From NCBI GenBank assembly GCA_009924545.1, contig RFRL01000017.1, forward strand, positions 1 to 32,178: a stretch of 32,178 nucleotides of DNA. Reading direction: 5' to 3'. A model generated the notes under the pieces. The model worked only from the letters and a program-made list of their open reading frames with translations. It ran no database searches and was not told the origin of the DNA. The position numbers and the translations under genes are program-made. This stretch comes from Planctomycetia bacterium. Its GTDB lineage: Bacteria > Planctomycetota > Planctomycetia > Pirellulales > UBA1268. Below are positions 10,662-18,917 of this stretch, piece by piece. Each line of letters starts with the position of its first letter. Position 1 is the stretch's first letter.

Positions 10662-11950
10662 GGCGTTGCCGTGCCGGCGGGCACCTTTTCGTAGACGTGG
10701 AACATCCCGTAGATGGCGGAACGGTCCTGGGCGTGCAACTCGCGCGAGCGCTCCTCGCGGTAGCGGAACCGCGCCGCGTTCGCCGGCGACAGGGCCGATT
10801 CCACGGGCGACTTCTCCCCGGCGGTCCGGAAAATGACCCGCGTATCGGGGGCCCCGACGCGGGCGATCTCGCCCCATAGTTCGTCGATCACCGCGGGGGG
10901 CATCCAATCCTGGCTGTCGAGGAGGATGAACCCGTTGAGACTTCCCGGTGCGGCGGTGCCGAGGTGATCGGTGAGGGAGGCGACGTGGGTTTCCACGCGG
11001 TCGACCATCTCGCGGAGCGTCGGGAAGTGTTCTTCCTTGAGGTAGTCGGGAACGGCCATGCGCCGCTCGTGGTCGTAGCGCCTCCCGAAGGCCTGCCAGG
11101 CGAAGTAGTTGTCCTCCAGCGGGAAACCGCAGGCCAGCCGACGGACGCGCTCGCGGTAGGTGTCGAACAGTTTTGCGCCGCTGTTGCCGCTCTCCTCCAG
11201 CATCACCGCGTGCTGGCTCGGCGGGATGCCCAGGCTGTAGACGGCGACCGGTTGCCGCCCCAGCCAACGGATGAGCCGGTTCTGGAACAGCGGGTCGAAA
11301 ACCTCGTCGAAGACCCGCTCCTGGTCGGCACGGCTCCGGGCGGTGAGCAAGCGCGACGGATCGCGGCGGATGGTCCGGGCGACGCCGTGCACGACGCGGA
11401 AGAATTGCCCCAGCTTGGCCTGGTTGTAGAGGCCGCGGTTGAAGTAGCCGATCCGCTTGGGCCCGATGGTTCGACCGGGCCAGTCGCTCGTCTCCCAAAA
11501 GGAGCGCGTGAGGGGATCGAGGTGCTCGCGGAGGTAGCGGTGGTAGTTGGCGACGTTGTCGCGGTGCTGGCCGTGCCCGAAGAAGTTGTAGAACGCCTCG
11601 TAGCTCGGCAGGTGGCGGATGGCCGCCAACTTGAGCCGCAGCAGCGACATGTGGTTGGCATTGAGATCGACCGCGACGATCTTGGCCGGGCGGTGGATGA
11701 GGTAGTTGAGGACGTTACAGCCGCCGCTCGAAATCGTCAGGAGGCGAGATTGCGGTCCCAGACCGAGGGCCTCGGCGTCGACCCGTGGATCCTCCCAGAT
11801 CTGGTTGTAGACGAACCCGCGGAACCAGAGCGTGAACATCCGCTCCAGCACGCCGCGCTTGCTGGTCAGGCGGTGGTGGTGCACCGCTTTGCGGAGACGG
11901 GCTTGGTTGCCCGGCAGGGTGGACGGGATCTGGGTGGAGGTGGAAGCCAT
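10658..11950 (-). CDS. btaA: DUF3419 / BtaA: S-adenosylmethionine:diacylglycerol 3-amino-3-carboxypropyl transferase
   Basis: RFxYNQIWEDPRVD-like motif (FRGFVYNQIWEDPRVDAEAL), LLTISSGGCNVLNYLIHRPAKIVAVDLNANHMSLLRLKLAAI, ILLDSQDWM: typical BtaA. Confidence 0.9.
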   Translation of the reverse strand: MASTSTQIPSTLPGNQARLRKAVHHHRLTSKRGVLERMFTLWFRGFVYNQIWEDPRVDAEALGLGPQSRLLTISSGGCNVLNYLIHRPAKIVAVDLNANHMSLLRLKLAAIRHLPSYEAFYNFFGHGQHRDNVANYHRYLREHLDPLTRSFWETSDWPGRTIGPKRIGYFNRGLYNQAKLGQFFRVVHGVARTIRRDPSRLLTARSRADQERVFDEVFDPLFQNRLIRWLGRQPVAVYSLGIPPSQHAVMLEESGNSGAKLFDTYRERVRRLACGFPLEDNYFAWQAFGRRYDHERRMAVPDYLKEEHFPTLREMVDRVETHVASLTDHLGTAAPGSLNGFILLDSQDWMPPAVIDELWGEIARVGAPDTRVIFRTAGEKSPVESALSPANAARFRYREERSRELHAQDRSAIYGMFHVYEKVPAGTATP

Positions 11951-12152
11951 GGAAGGCCTGTCCTCGTGGTGGCTGTGCCGGCGCTGTCACCCCGGCGGCG
12001 GAATGCCCCGAAGCCGACCACCAGTCTAGCAGGCTGTTGACAAACAACCGGCGGCACATCAGCGATGAGGTGCGGGGAGCGCCGCGCCCGTGAAAACCGC
12101 AGGTTCTCGGGGGGCCAGGGCCGCGGAGGGACTCGCGGCCTGGTCGCGACGA

Positions 12153-13931
12153 TCAGCGCCCCGGTACCGCCGGCACCACCGGCGCCGGAGAGGTCTGGTC
12201 GATCGTCGCCGTCAGTTCCCGGCTGGCGGCCGTCAACTCTCGGCCCAGGGCGACGATCGTCTCCTCCGCCTTCGACAACTCCCTGCCGGCCGCCTCGGTG
12301 CGGAGCGCGAACGCCTCGGCGACTTTGCCGGCCGCCTCCACGTCGGCCTTCCATTCCACTTCGTCGGCTTCGAGGTCGGCCAGTTCCTGTTGCCGGAGTT
12401 CGAGTTCGTTGAAGGCGTTGGCGCGGGCCTGGCCGAGCTGCTCCGTCATCGACAGGATCGACGCGATGTCGTCGCGGAGGATCTGCCGGATCACCACCAT
12501 GCCGCGGGCCGACACCGGCAGCCGGGCCCCGGCGGCGTCGACCGAACCGGCACCGCGGAGAGCTGTGTAGCCGTCGGCGAGGGGGCGGCGGTAGACGACC
12601 TGCCCCAGCGTCGCGACGCCCTGCGCCACCAGTGCCCGCGCCGTGTCGAGGTCGAACTCCGCCGTGGCCCCGACCGGGAACTCGAGCGGAGTGCCTTGCA
12701 GTCGCGGAAACGTGTGGCTCTGCGTGAAGGTGACCGTCGCCCAGTAAAGGCCCGGCGGGATGATCCATGCCGACGTGAAATCAGCCCCGCTGTCACGCAG
12801 CCGGGCCAGTTGATCGACCGGGAAGGCCGGCACGGTCTCCCCCTTGCGGAACCGCGACGTGGTCCCGTCGGGCCAGGTGTAGTCATGGTCGGCGGCGAGC
12901 GTGACGCGCGCCCAGCGGACGCCACGCGGTGGTTCGTCCGACTGCTCGGGGTCGGCCACGGCCACCGCAGGTTCGGCTGCCGGGGACGCCGTCGAGCCAT
13001 CCTCGACCACGGTCGGCGTCCCGCCCCCGTCGTTGTCGGGCGGCGGCGCTGCTGCGCCGTTCTCGGCGGCGATCGCGGCATCGCGTGCGCCGGGCGGCTG
13101 CGGGCTGCCGCCAAGCGGCTGATCATGGAGCCGCACCTGTTCAAGACGCTCCTCGACGTGCTTGAGCATCGCCTCGGGATCGATTCGTCGCTGGCCCGGC
13201 ATCACACCCGTGCCCGGATCGGTCGGCGCGGCTGCACCTCCCTCACCGGCAGCCTCCCCGCCGGCCGGCTGCAGAGTCCGGGAGAAAGCCATGGCCCGGT
13301 CGACGGGCAGGGTCTCATAGACGTCGACAGCGTCGCGCGGTTCGGCCCACAGGCGGGCATCGGCGGCGTCGGGGGTGGAGAGCGGGGAGATCGAGAGCAC
13401 GTTGCGATCGACCGCCTCGACGCGGAACGCTCCCAGGTAGCGGCCCCCCTCCTCCACCGCGCGGCGGTCGAAGAGGTAGATCTCCGCCCCCGGGTTGAGC
13501 GTCGTGCTCTCCAGCCCCTCGATCGACAGACTGGCCGGCTGGCCCTGCGCGGGGGGCGTGAACGCGGCGTTGTCCCAATGACGGCCCCGCCAGGTGTTGA
13601 TGCGTTCCCGCACGCGCTGCCAGCGGGCCCGCTCCTGACCGAGCGCCGCGAGCGATTTCTGCGTCGCGTCGGGCCGCAGGGTGGAGCCGCCCGCCGGGAC
13701 CAGCGCGTCGCGCTCGCGGGCCAGGTTGGTCTCGTAGGTCTTGATGATGTTCCGCCAGGAGCGTTCACGCTGCCCGAGCATGGCGATGAGGAAAATCGCC
13801 CCGAGCGCCGACAAGAGCACCAGCCACCCGGCCGCCACGGTGCCCCAGTTCCAACCCTTGTGGCCGATGCCGAGGGCGATCGCACCCAGCAGGAACACCA
13901 CACCGACGATGGCCAGCAGGATCAGCGTCAT
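12153..13931 (-). CDS. Hypothetical membrane protein with N-terminal TM pair and C-terminal coiled coil
   Basis: [55 protein letters not shown]-rich linker, C-terminal [65 protein letters not shown] coiled coil. Confidence 0.8.
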   Translation of the reverse strand: MTLILLAIVGVVFLLGAIALGIGHKGWNWGTVAAGWLVLLSALGAIFLIAMLGQRERSWRNIIKTYETNLARERDALVPAGGSTLRPDATQKSLAALGQERARWQRVRERINTWRGRHWDNAAFTPPAQGQPASLSIEGLESTTLNPGAEIYLFDRRAVEEGGRYLGAFRVEAVDRNVLSISPLSTPDAADARLWAEPRDAVDVYETLPVDRAMAFSRTLQPAGGEAAGEGGAAAPTDPGTGVMPGQRRIDPEAMLKHVEERLEQVRLHDQPLGGSPQPPGARDAAIAAENGAAAPPPDNDGGGTPTVVEDGSTASPAAEPAVAVADPEQSDEPPRGVRWARVTLAADHDYTWPDGTTSRFRKGETVPAFPVDQLARLRDSGADFTSAWIIPPGLYWATVTFTQSHTFPRLQGTPLEFPVGATAEFDLDTARALVAQGVATLGQVVYRRPLADGYTALRGAGSVDAAGARLPVSARGMVVIRQILRDDIASILSMTEQLGQARANAFNELELRQQELADLEADEVEWKADVEAAGKVAEAFALRTEAAGRELSKAEETIVALGRELTAASRELTATIDQTSPAPVVPAVPGR

Positions 13932-14265
13932 GCGTCACCCTGGGTGGAGACGGGCTTCTGGGTGGGACCGGGGCGGTGCCACCGCGACGGGGTGGGAGTA
14001 TAGCCCTGCCCCCCACGGGCGCGGCGAGGCCGATTTCCCGACGCCGCCCGTCGCCCCCGGGCGACGCGCCCCCCGGGACGTCGTCGACGGGCGACGCGGC
14101 GGCGTTCCAGACCGGCCCTCGCGGGGCGGGTCGATGGCCGTTCTGCCCGGGACGTCGCCCCTCGGCGACCGGTTTTTTCACGATTCCAGCGACGTGGCAC
14201 CACGGTTGCTTCCGGGTCGGGAGTCGTGCGACCGCACCGGACGCACGCCCTCTGTGGAGTCTCCG

Positions 14266-15882
14266 ATGAGCCGGATCAACCTGCCCCCGTCGTCGGCCCC
14301 CCTGCTGCCGTCCCGCCGCGCCCCGCGCCCGACGGTCCGCCGCAACGCCGCGATCGACGACCCGGTCCGCCTCTACCTCCTGCAGATGGGCGGCATCCCC
14401 CTGCTGACGCGCGACACCGAGGTGTCGAGCGCCCGGCGCATCGAGTCGTGGCGGCGCCGGTTCCGGGCCACGCTGCTGGGCAACGACATGGTCCTCTCCG
14501 GGGCGGTGCGGCTCCTGGAGCGGATCCACGCGGGCACCATCCGCCTCGACAGGACCATCGAGGTGTCGGTCACCGACACCGCGGAGAAGCGCCGTGCCCT
14601 GCGCCGGCTCGGGCCCAACCTCGACACGCTCCACCGCATCGAGAAGGAGAAGGACCAGCTGTTCCGCCTGGCGCTGTCGCGTTCAGCCCCCCAGGCGGTT
14701 CGCCGGGCTGCCTGGCGCCGGCTGCTACGCCAGCGGGCCAAGGCGGTGCGGTTGGTCGAGGAGATGCACCTCCGGATCCAGAAGCTTTATCCCCTTCTCC
14801 GCGAGCTGCGCCAACTCGCGACCCGCACCGAACAGCTCCGGGGTGAATCGCCGGCGGCCGACCGCGAGCGGCGCCGGCTCCTGTTCCTCGCCCGGGAGAG
14901 TCGCCACACCCTCGCGCGCCGGCTGGAGCGACTCGACGTTCTGCAGCGCGAGTACGACGCCGCCAAACGCGACCTCGCCGCCGGCAACCTCCGCTTGGTG
15001 GTATCGATCGCCAAGCGCTACCGGAACCGCGGCCTCTCCTTCCTCGACCTGATCCAGGAAGGCAATTCCGGGCTGATGCGGGCCGTGGACAAGTTCGAAC
15101 ACGAACGCGGCTTCAAGTTCTCCACCTACGCCACGTGGTGGATCCGCCAGGCGATCACCCGGGCGATCGCCGACCAGAGCCGGACGATCCGCGTGCCGGT
15201 CCACATGATCGACACGATGACCAAGCTGCGCACGGTGGCACGGACGTTCCGCCAGCAGCATGGGCGCGAGGCGACGATGGCCGAACTGGCCGTCGCCGCC
15301 GGAATGACGGTGGAGGAGGCCACGTGCGTGTGGCGGATGTCGCGGCAGCCGGTGTCGCTCGACCAGCCCCTTTCCGACGACGACGAGGCGGGGCACGCCG
15401 ACTTCCTCAAGGATCCGCGCGAGGAGGATCCGCTGCGCAATGCCAATCAGCAGGCGCTGCGCCACTCCATCGGCGAGGCCCTCTCCGGCCTCAGCTACCG
15501 CGAGCGGGAGATCATCCGCCTCCGTTTCGGCCTCGCCGATGGCTATGCCTACACGCTCGAGGAGGTGGGGACGATCTTCAGCGTGACCCGCGAGCGCGTC
15601 CGGCAGATCGAGGCCAAGGCAGTGGAGAAACTCCGCCAGCCCGGCCTCCAGGGCTCGCTCGCCGGGTTCGTGAGCGATGCCGCCCTGGAACGACTCGCCC
15701 GCCTCCCCCACCCGCTGCCGGAGCCGCGCCGACCGGAGCCGCAGAAGCCCGGCGCGTCGCGCACGGGCAACCAGGCGCGGACCCTGCGCGGGACGACGCC
15801 GGCCGTCGCGCCGGAGTTGCTCGCCAGCGAGCGGGAACTGGTGGGCAGCGGCACCGGCGGTGGTGACGTGGTCTTCTCCTGA
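14266..15882 (+). CDS. RNA polymerase sigma-70 factor (RpoD/SigA-like)
   Basis: [22 protein letters not shown] (1.2), [74 protein letters not shown] (2-3.0), [26 protein letters not shown] (4.2). Confidence 0.96.
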   Translation: MSRINLPPSSAPLLPSRRAPRPTVRRNAAIDDPVRLYLLQMGGIPLLTRDTEVSSARRIESWRRRFRATLLGNDMVLSGAVRLLERIHAGTIRLDRTIEVSVTDTAEKRRALRRLGPNLDTLHRIEKEKDQLFRLALSRSAPQAVRRAAWRRLLRQRAKAVRLVEEMHLRIQKLYPLLRELRQLATRTEQLRGESPAADRERRRLLFLARESRHTLARRLERLDVLQREYDAAKRDLAAGNLRLVVSIAKRYRNRGLSFLDLIQEGNSGLMRAVDKFEHERGFKFSTYATWWIRQAITRAIADQSRTIRVPVHMIDTMTKLRTVARTFRQQHGREATMAELAVAAGMTVEEATCVWRMSRQPVSLDQPLSDDDEAGHADFLKDPREEDPLRNANQQALRHSIGEALSGLSYREREIIRLRFGLADGYAYTLEEVGTIFSVTRERVRQIEAKAVEKLRQPGLQGSLAGFVSDAALERLARLPHPLPEPRRPEPQKPGASRTGNQARTLRGTTPAVAPELLASERELVGSGTGGGDVVFS

Positions 15883-15997
15883 CCACGGCACGGCCGCGCA
15901 GCGGTGTCGCCCACCAGCGGTTCATCCGTGGCGGCGGCACCGCGCGGTGCGCCCCATCGACACGGCCGACCCACGGTCAGGCTGACGTGATGCGCCG

Positions 15998-16330
15998 TCA
16001 GGCCGACTTCGCTTCGTCGAGCACCTGCTGGAGCCGCGCCTTGGGCTGCACGCCCATCATCTGCTGCACCAGGCGGCCGCCCTTGAACACCATCAGGGTC
16101 GGAATGCTCGACACGTTGTAGGCCATCGCGACGCGCGAGTTGTCGTCGACGTTGACCTTGCCCACCTTTACGCTGCCGGCGTTTTCCGCGGCGAGTTCCT
16201 CGATCACCGGACCGATCATCCGGCAGGGACCGCACCACGGGGCCCAGAAGTCGACCAGCACCGGCACGTCGGCATCGAGCACCTCCTGCTGGAAGTTGTC
16301 GTCGGTGAACTCGAGAGCGTGCTGGCCCAT
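15998..16330 (-). CDS. trxA: Thioredoxin
   Basis: [52 protein letters not shown] active site. Confidence 0.96.
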   Translation of the reverse strand: MGQHALEFTDDNFQQEVLDADVPVLVDFWAPWCGPCRMIGPVIEELAAENAGSVKVGKVNVDDNSRVAMAYNVSSIPTLMVFKGGRLVQQMMGVQPKARLQQVLDEAKSA

Positions 16331-16469
16331 CGCGGCGGACTCCTGAAAAAGAAGGGGTATGACCACCGGAAGCGTGACCTCCGGAGGTGCTCCCCGAATC
16401 TAGCCGGCCCCGCCCCCCTGCGGCAAGCAGCGGGTTGCCGACCCCGCCGCGCGACCCTCGCCGGGGAAG

Positions 16470-17879
16470 TCAGGTCGCCGGACGGGCCCCGAACAACTGC
16501 CGCTCCACCATCAGGGTCGCCACCTCGGGGGTCACCAGTTCCCGCCACGACGGATCACCGGCGGCGAGCCGTGCCCGCACCTCGTCGCTGCTGGAGCTCG
16601 CCAGCGCCCCTGGAGGGCAGTCGAGCGGTTGGATGAGATCGTTGTCGAGGAGGTGGCGTCGGAGATGCTCGAGGTGGGCCGGCACGCTCACGGAGGTCGC
16701 CGTGACCACGCCCCCCGTCTCGTCGCGGATCGGATGGACGTAGAGCCGCAGCCCCTCGGTGAAGAGCCGGCCGAAGGCCTCGAGGATGCCCCCCGGCAGA
16801 TCGTTGTAATGCCGCTCGTCGAACAGTTCCTGCAGCAGCGGCACGCCGATCACCATCCCCGACTGCGTCACCTTGCGGGCCGCCAGGTAGCCGGCGAGCC
16901 TGTGGAACGGCCCCAGGTCGCTCACCAGCACCGCCTTTCCCACCGCGGCGAGGAGGTCGATGCGGTCCGTCAGGTCGCCGCAGCCGGCGCCCGCGGTGTC
17001 ACGCAGGTTTCGCGTCGTGATCTCCATCACCTCCAGGGCCGGAGTCGCCGGGGCGCCGGCGGGGGCGTCGGCGGCGTACACCGGGCGGGCGCGGTCGAGG
17101 AGATCGAGGTTGAGGCGCGTGACCGGGGCGAACCGGCCCCGTTCCACCAGCACGCGCTGATGGCGCAGGGCCTCGGCCGCGAGCACCGGGTTGCCGCCGG
17201 TGTCGAAGAGCATCGCCGGCGTGTTGCCCAGGCGGACCAGTTCCAACGCCAGCAGCCGGTTGTCGTTGGTGGGGAACGCGGGGCCCGCCACGCGCACCCA
17301 GTCGATTTCCAACCGCGTCCGGCCGATGTCGTCGAGGAGGCCCCCGAGCATCCCCAGCGGGTCGGCGGCGCGGTGGAAGGCGGCGTGGAGCACGTTCACG
17401 CCCAGGCGCCCCAGGGCCTCTTGCTGGGCGACGGCGGTGCCATCGAGCAACCGGGTGTGGACGAGGATGTCGCTCGGGGCGGAACCGCTGGCGTGCTGGA
17501 AACGCAGCCCCAGCCAGGCGTGGCATTCCGCGGTGCTGCCGTAGGCGCGGGCGGCCGCGGTGTCGGCGAAGACGAAGAACCGGGTGCGGTCACCACGGGT
17601 CGGCCCCAGCCGCTCGACGAGGAGCGGGAATTCGTGGTCGAGCATCTCCTGCACCCGCTCCAGCGACACGTAGCGCGTCGCCTTCCCGTAGATGCAATCG
17701 CTGACGGTCATGTCGTAGGCCGACATCGTCTTGGCGACGGTGCCGGCGGCCCCGCCGGCCGCGAAGAACCACCGGGCCACTTCCTGCCCGGCACCGATCT
17801 CGGCGAAGGTGCCGTAGATGCTCGGGTCGAGGTTCACCGCCAGGGCCCGTTCGGCGGTCGGATCGAAACCGGGTTTCAT
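16470..17879 (-). CDS. Conserved protein of the widespread 'NLDPSIYGTFAEIGAGQEVAR' family (function unclear)
   Basis: MKPGFDPTAERALAVNLDPSIYGTFAEIGAGQEVARWFFAAGGAAGTVAKTMSAYDMTVSDCIYGKATRYVS. I recognise the family from memory; its database names (e.g. nicotinate-nucleotide adenylyltransferase, TonB receptor) appear unreliable. Confidence 0.85.
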   Translation of the reverse strand: MKPGFDPTAERALAVNLDPSIYGTFAEIGAGQEVARWFFAAGGAAGTVAKTMSAYDMTVSDCIYGKATRYVSLERVQEMLDHEFPLLVERLGPTRGDRTRFFVFADTAAARAYGSTAECHAWLGLRFQHASGSAPSDILVHTRLLDGTAVAQQEALGRLGVNVLHAAFHRAADPLGMLGGLLDDIGRTRLEIDWVRVAGPAFPTNDNRLLALELVRLGNTPAMLFDTGGNPVLAAEALRHQRVLVERGRFAPVTRLNLDLLDRARPVYAADAPAGAPATPALEVMEITTRNLRDTAGAGCGDLTDRIDLLAAVGKAVLVSDLGPFHRLAGYLAARKVTQSGMVIGVPLLQELFDERHYNDLPGGILEAFGRLFTEGLRLYVHPIRDETGGVVTATSVSVPAHLEHLRRHLLDNDLIQPLDCPPGALASSSSDEVRARLAAGDPSWRELVTPEVATLMVERQLFGARPAT

Positions 17880-18092
17880 GCGGTGCTCCATTTCTCGCGG
17901 CGCGGCGCCCGCCCAGGTCGTCGCAAGATAGCTTTTGGTGGGGAGCGCTGCAGGTTTGGTCTCGCGGGTTGAACGGTCGGCTCATCTTCGGGATCGTAGG
18001 GGCCCGGTGCCGCTGCCTGGAACCGTTCCACCGGTCCGCGGCACGCGACCCTGACGTGCTCCAGTCGGCACCGGCGGAGCGGAGGAGGCCCC

Positions 18093-18518
18093 ATGGAAAC
18101 CCGTCCGCACCGGATCAGCCTGGGGGAAGCCTGGGAACCACCCCTCGATCCTGACGCACCGGTGTGGGTCCGCCGGTTCGGGCGACCGGCCGGCAGTGCA
18201 CACCCGGGCACGGCCCTGCGGGTGTGGCTCGTCGTGGCGGGCCTCACCCGGGGCCTGACGCTCAACGGCGTGGCGTTGTCGCCGGGGGTGGCCGCGACGG
18301 CCGTCAGCACCTGTGAACCGGGCGCGATCGATCGGCCAACTGTCACATCCTACGACGTCTCGCCGATTCTCCTGGCGCGCAATGAACTGCGCCTGGTGGC
18401 GGCAGTGACCGTGCCCCGAACCGGTTCGCCAACGCGCCACGGACGGGTCGCTCTCCCCGAGGCGGTCGGTCGGGTGTGGCTCGACGTGGTGGACGGCGCC
18501 GCGCCCGACCCTCCTTGA
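18093..18518 (+). CDS. Hypothetical protein, possible beta-sandwich/galactose-binding-like fold
   Basis: METRPHRISLGEAWEPPLDPDAPVWVRRFGRP...VWLVVAGLTRGLTLNGVALSPG...YDVSPILLARNELRLVAAV; the ISLGEAWE...LNG...NELRL pattern resembles jelly-roll domains (inference). Confidence 0.65.
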   Translation: METRPHRISLGEAWEPPLDPDAPVWVRRFGRPAGSAHPGTALRVWLVVAGLTRGLTLNGVALSPGVAATAVSTCEPGAIDRPTVTSYDVSPILLARNELRLVAAVTVPRTGSPTRHGRVALPEAVGRVWLDVVDGAAPDPP

Positions 18519-18544
18519 CACCTGCCGCGGGCGACCGCTACGAA
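18515..18544 (+). promoter_or_regulatory. Putative strong sigma70-type promoter for the Lys-rich small protein
   Basis: Perfect TTGACA (18515-18520), 18-nt spacer, TACGAA (18539-18544); -35 overlaps the stop codon of the upstream gene. Confidence 0.55.
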
Positions 18545-18592
18545 CTTCCCGGTGTGGGATTGCGGTGGCCGACCCGCCCCTGTCGGTCAGTC

Positions 18593-18620
18593 AACACGAC
18601 CGGCCGTCGTGTTCTTTTGT
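18593..18620 (+). promoter_or_regulatory. 5'UTR hairpin with U-rich tail (terminator/attenuator-like)
   Basis: Perfect 8-bp inverted repeat AACACGAC-CGGCC-GTCGTGTT (18593-18613) followed by CTTTTGT, immediately upstream of the ATG at 18633. Confidence 0.5.
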
Positions 18621-18632
18621 GGAGACCCTCCG

Positions 18633-18809
18633 ATGTCAGTGATCCGCGTGGGTAGCAACGTCAAGTATGCCGAGGGCTGGGCGTCGGTCTTCGGCAAGGG
18701 TGGCGGCGCGAAGAAGGCCGCGAAGAAGGCCGCAAAAAAGGTTGCGAAAAAGGCCGCGAAAAAGGCCGCGAAAAAGGGCAAGCCCAACGCCGGCAAGAAG
18801 AAAAAATGA
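18633..18809 (+). CDS. Small (58 aa) basic Lys/Ala-repeat protein, histone-H1-tail-like
   Basis: MSVIRVGSNVKYAEGWASVFGKGGGAKKAAKKAAKKVAKKAAKKAAKKGKPNAGKKKK; own promoter-like and hairpin signals on either side. Confidence 0.85.
   Translation: MSVIRVGSNVKYAEGWASVFGKGGGAKKAAKKAAKKVAKKAAKKAAKKGKPNAGKKKK
18711..18776 (+). repeat. 12-bp tandem repeat (about 5.5 copies) encoding KKAA units
   Basis: aagaaggccgcg / aagaaggccgca / aaaaaggttgcg / aaaaaggccgcg / aaaaaggccgcg / aaaaag. Confidence 0.95.
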
Positions 18810-18843
18810 CCCGCGGTGGGTCGTGCGGCCGCCGTTGCCGCAC
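18808..18843 (+). terminator. Two adjacent hairpins downstream of the Lys-rich gene
   Basis: GACCC-GCGGT-GGGTC (18808-18822) directly followed by GTGCGGC-CGCCGTT-GCCGCAC (18823-18843), overlapping or just after the stop codon. Confidence 0.45.
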
Positions 18844-18852
18844 AGGCAAACC

Positions 18853-18892
18853 CACGGTCGTTCCGAGCACGGTCGTTACGCCCACGGTCGTT
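18853..18892. repeat. Three copies of CACGGTCGTT at a 15-bp period
   Basis: cacggtcgtt at 18853, 18868 and 18883 in the region between the Lys-rich gene and the proC 3' end. Confidence 0.9.
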
Positions 18893-18917
18893 CCACGCAG
18901 ACCAACCCGCGGCCCGT

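Noticed and set aside
12090-14003. 637-aa plus-strand ORF
   Set aside because: Antisense to the coiled-coil membrane protein, which has a signal/TM segment and coherent composition.
16629-17972. 447-aa plus-strand ORF
   Set aside because: Antisense to the conserved NLDPSIYG-family protein.
18711-18776. CRISPR-like repeat array
   Set aside because: Short 12-bp contiguous in-frame repeats without spacers; clearly a coding tandem repeat.
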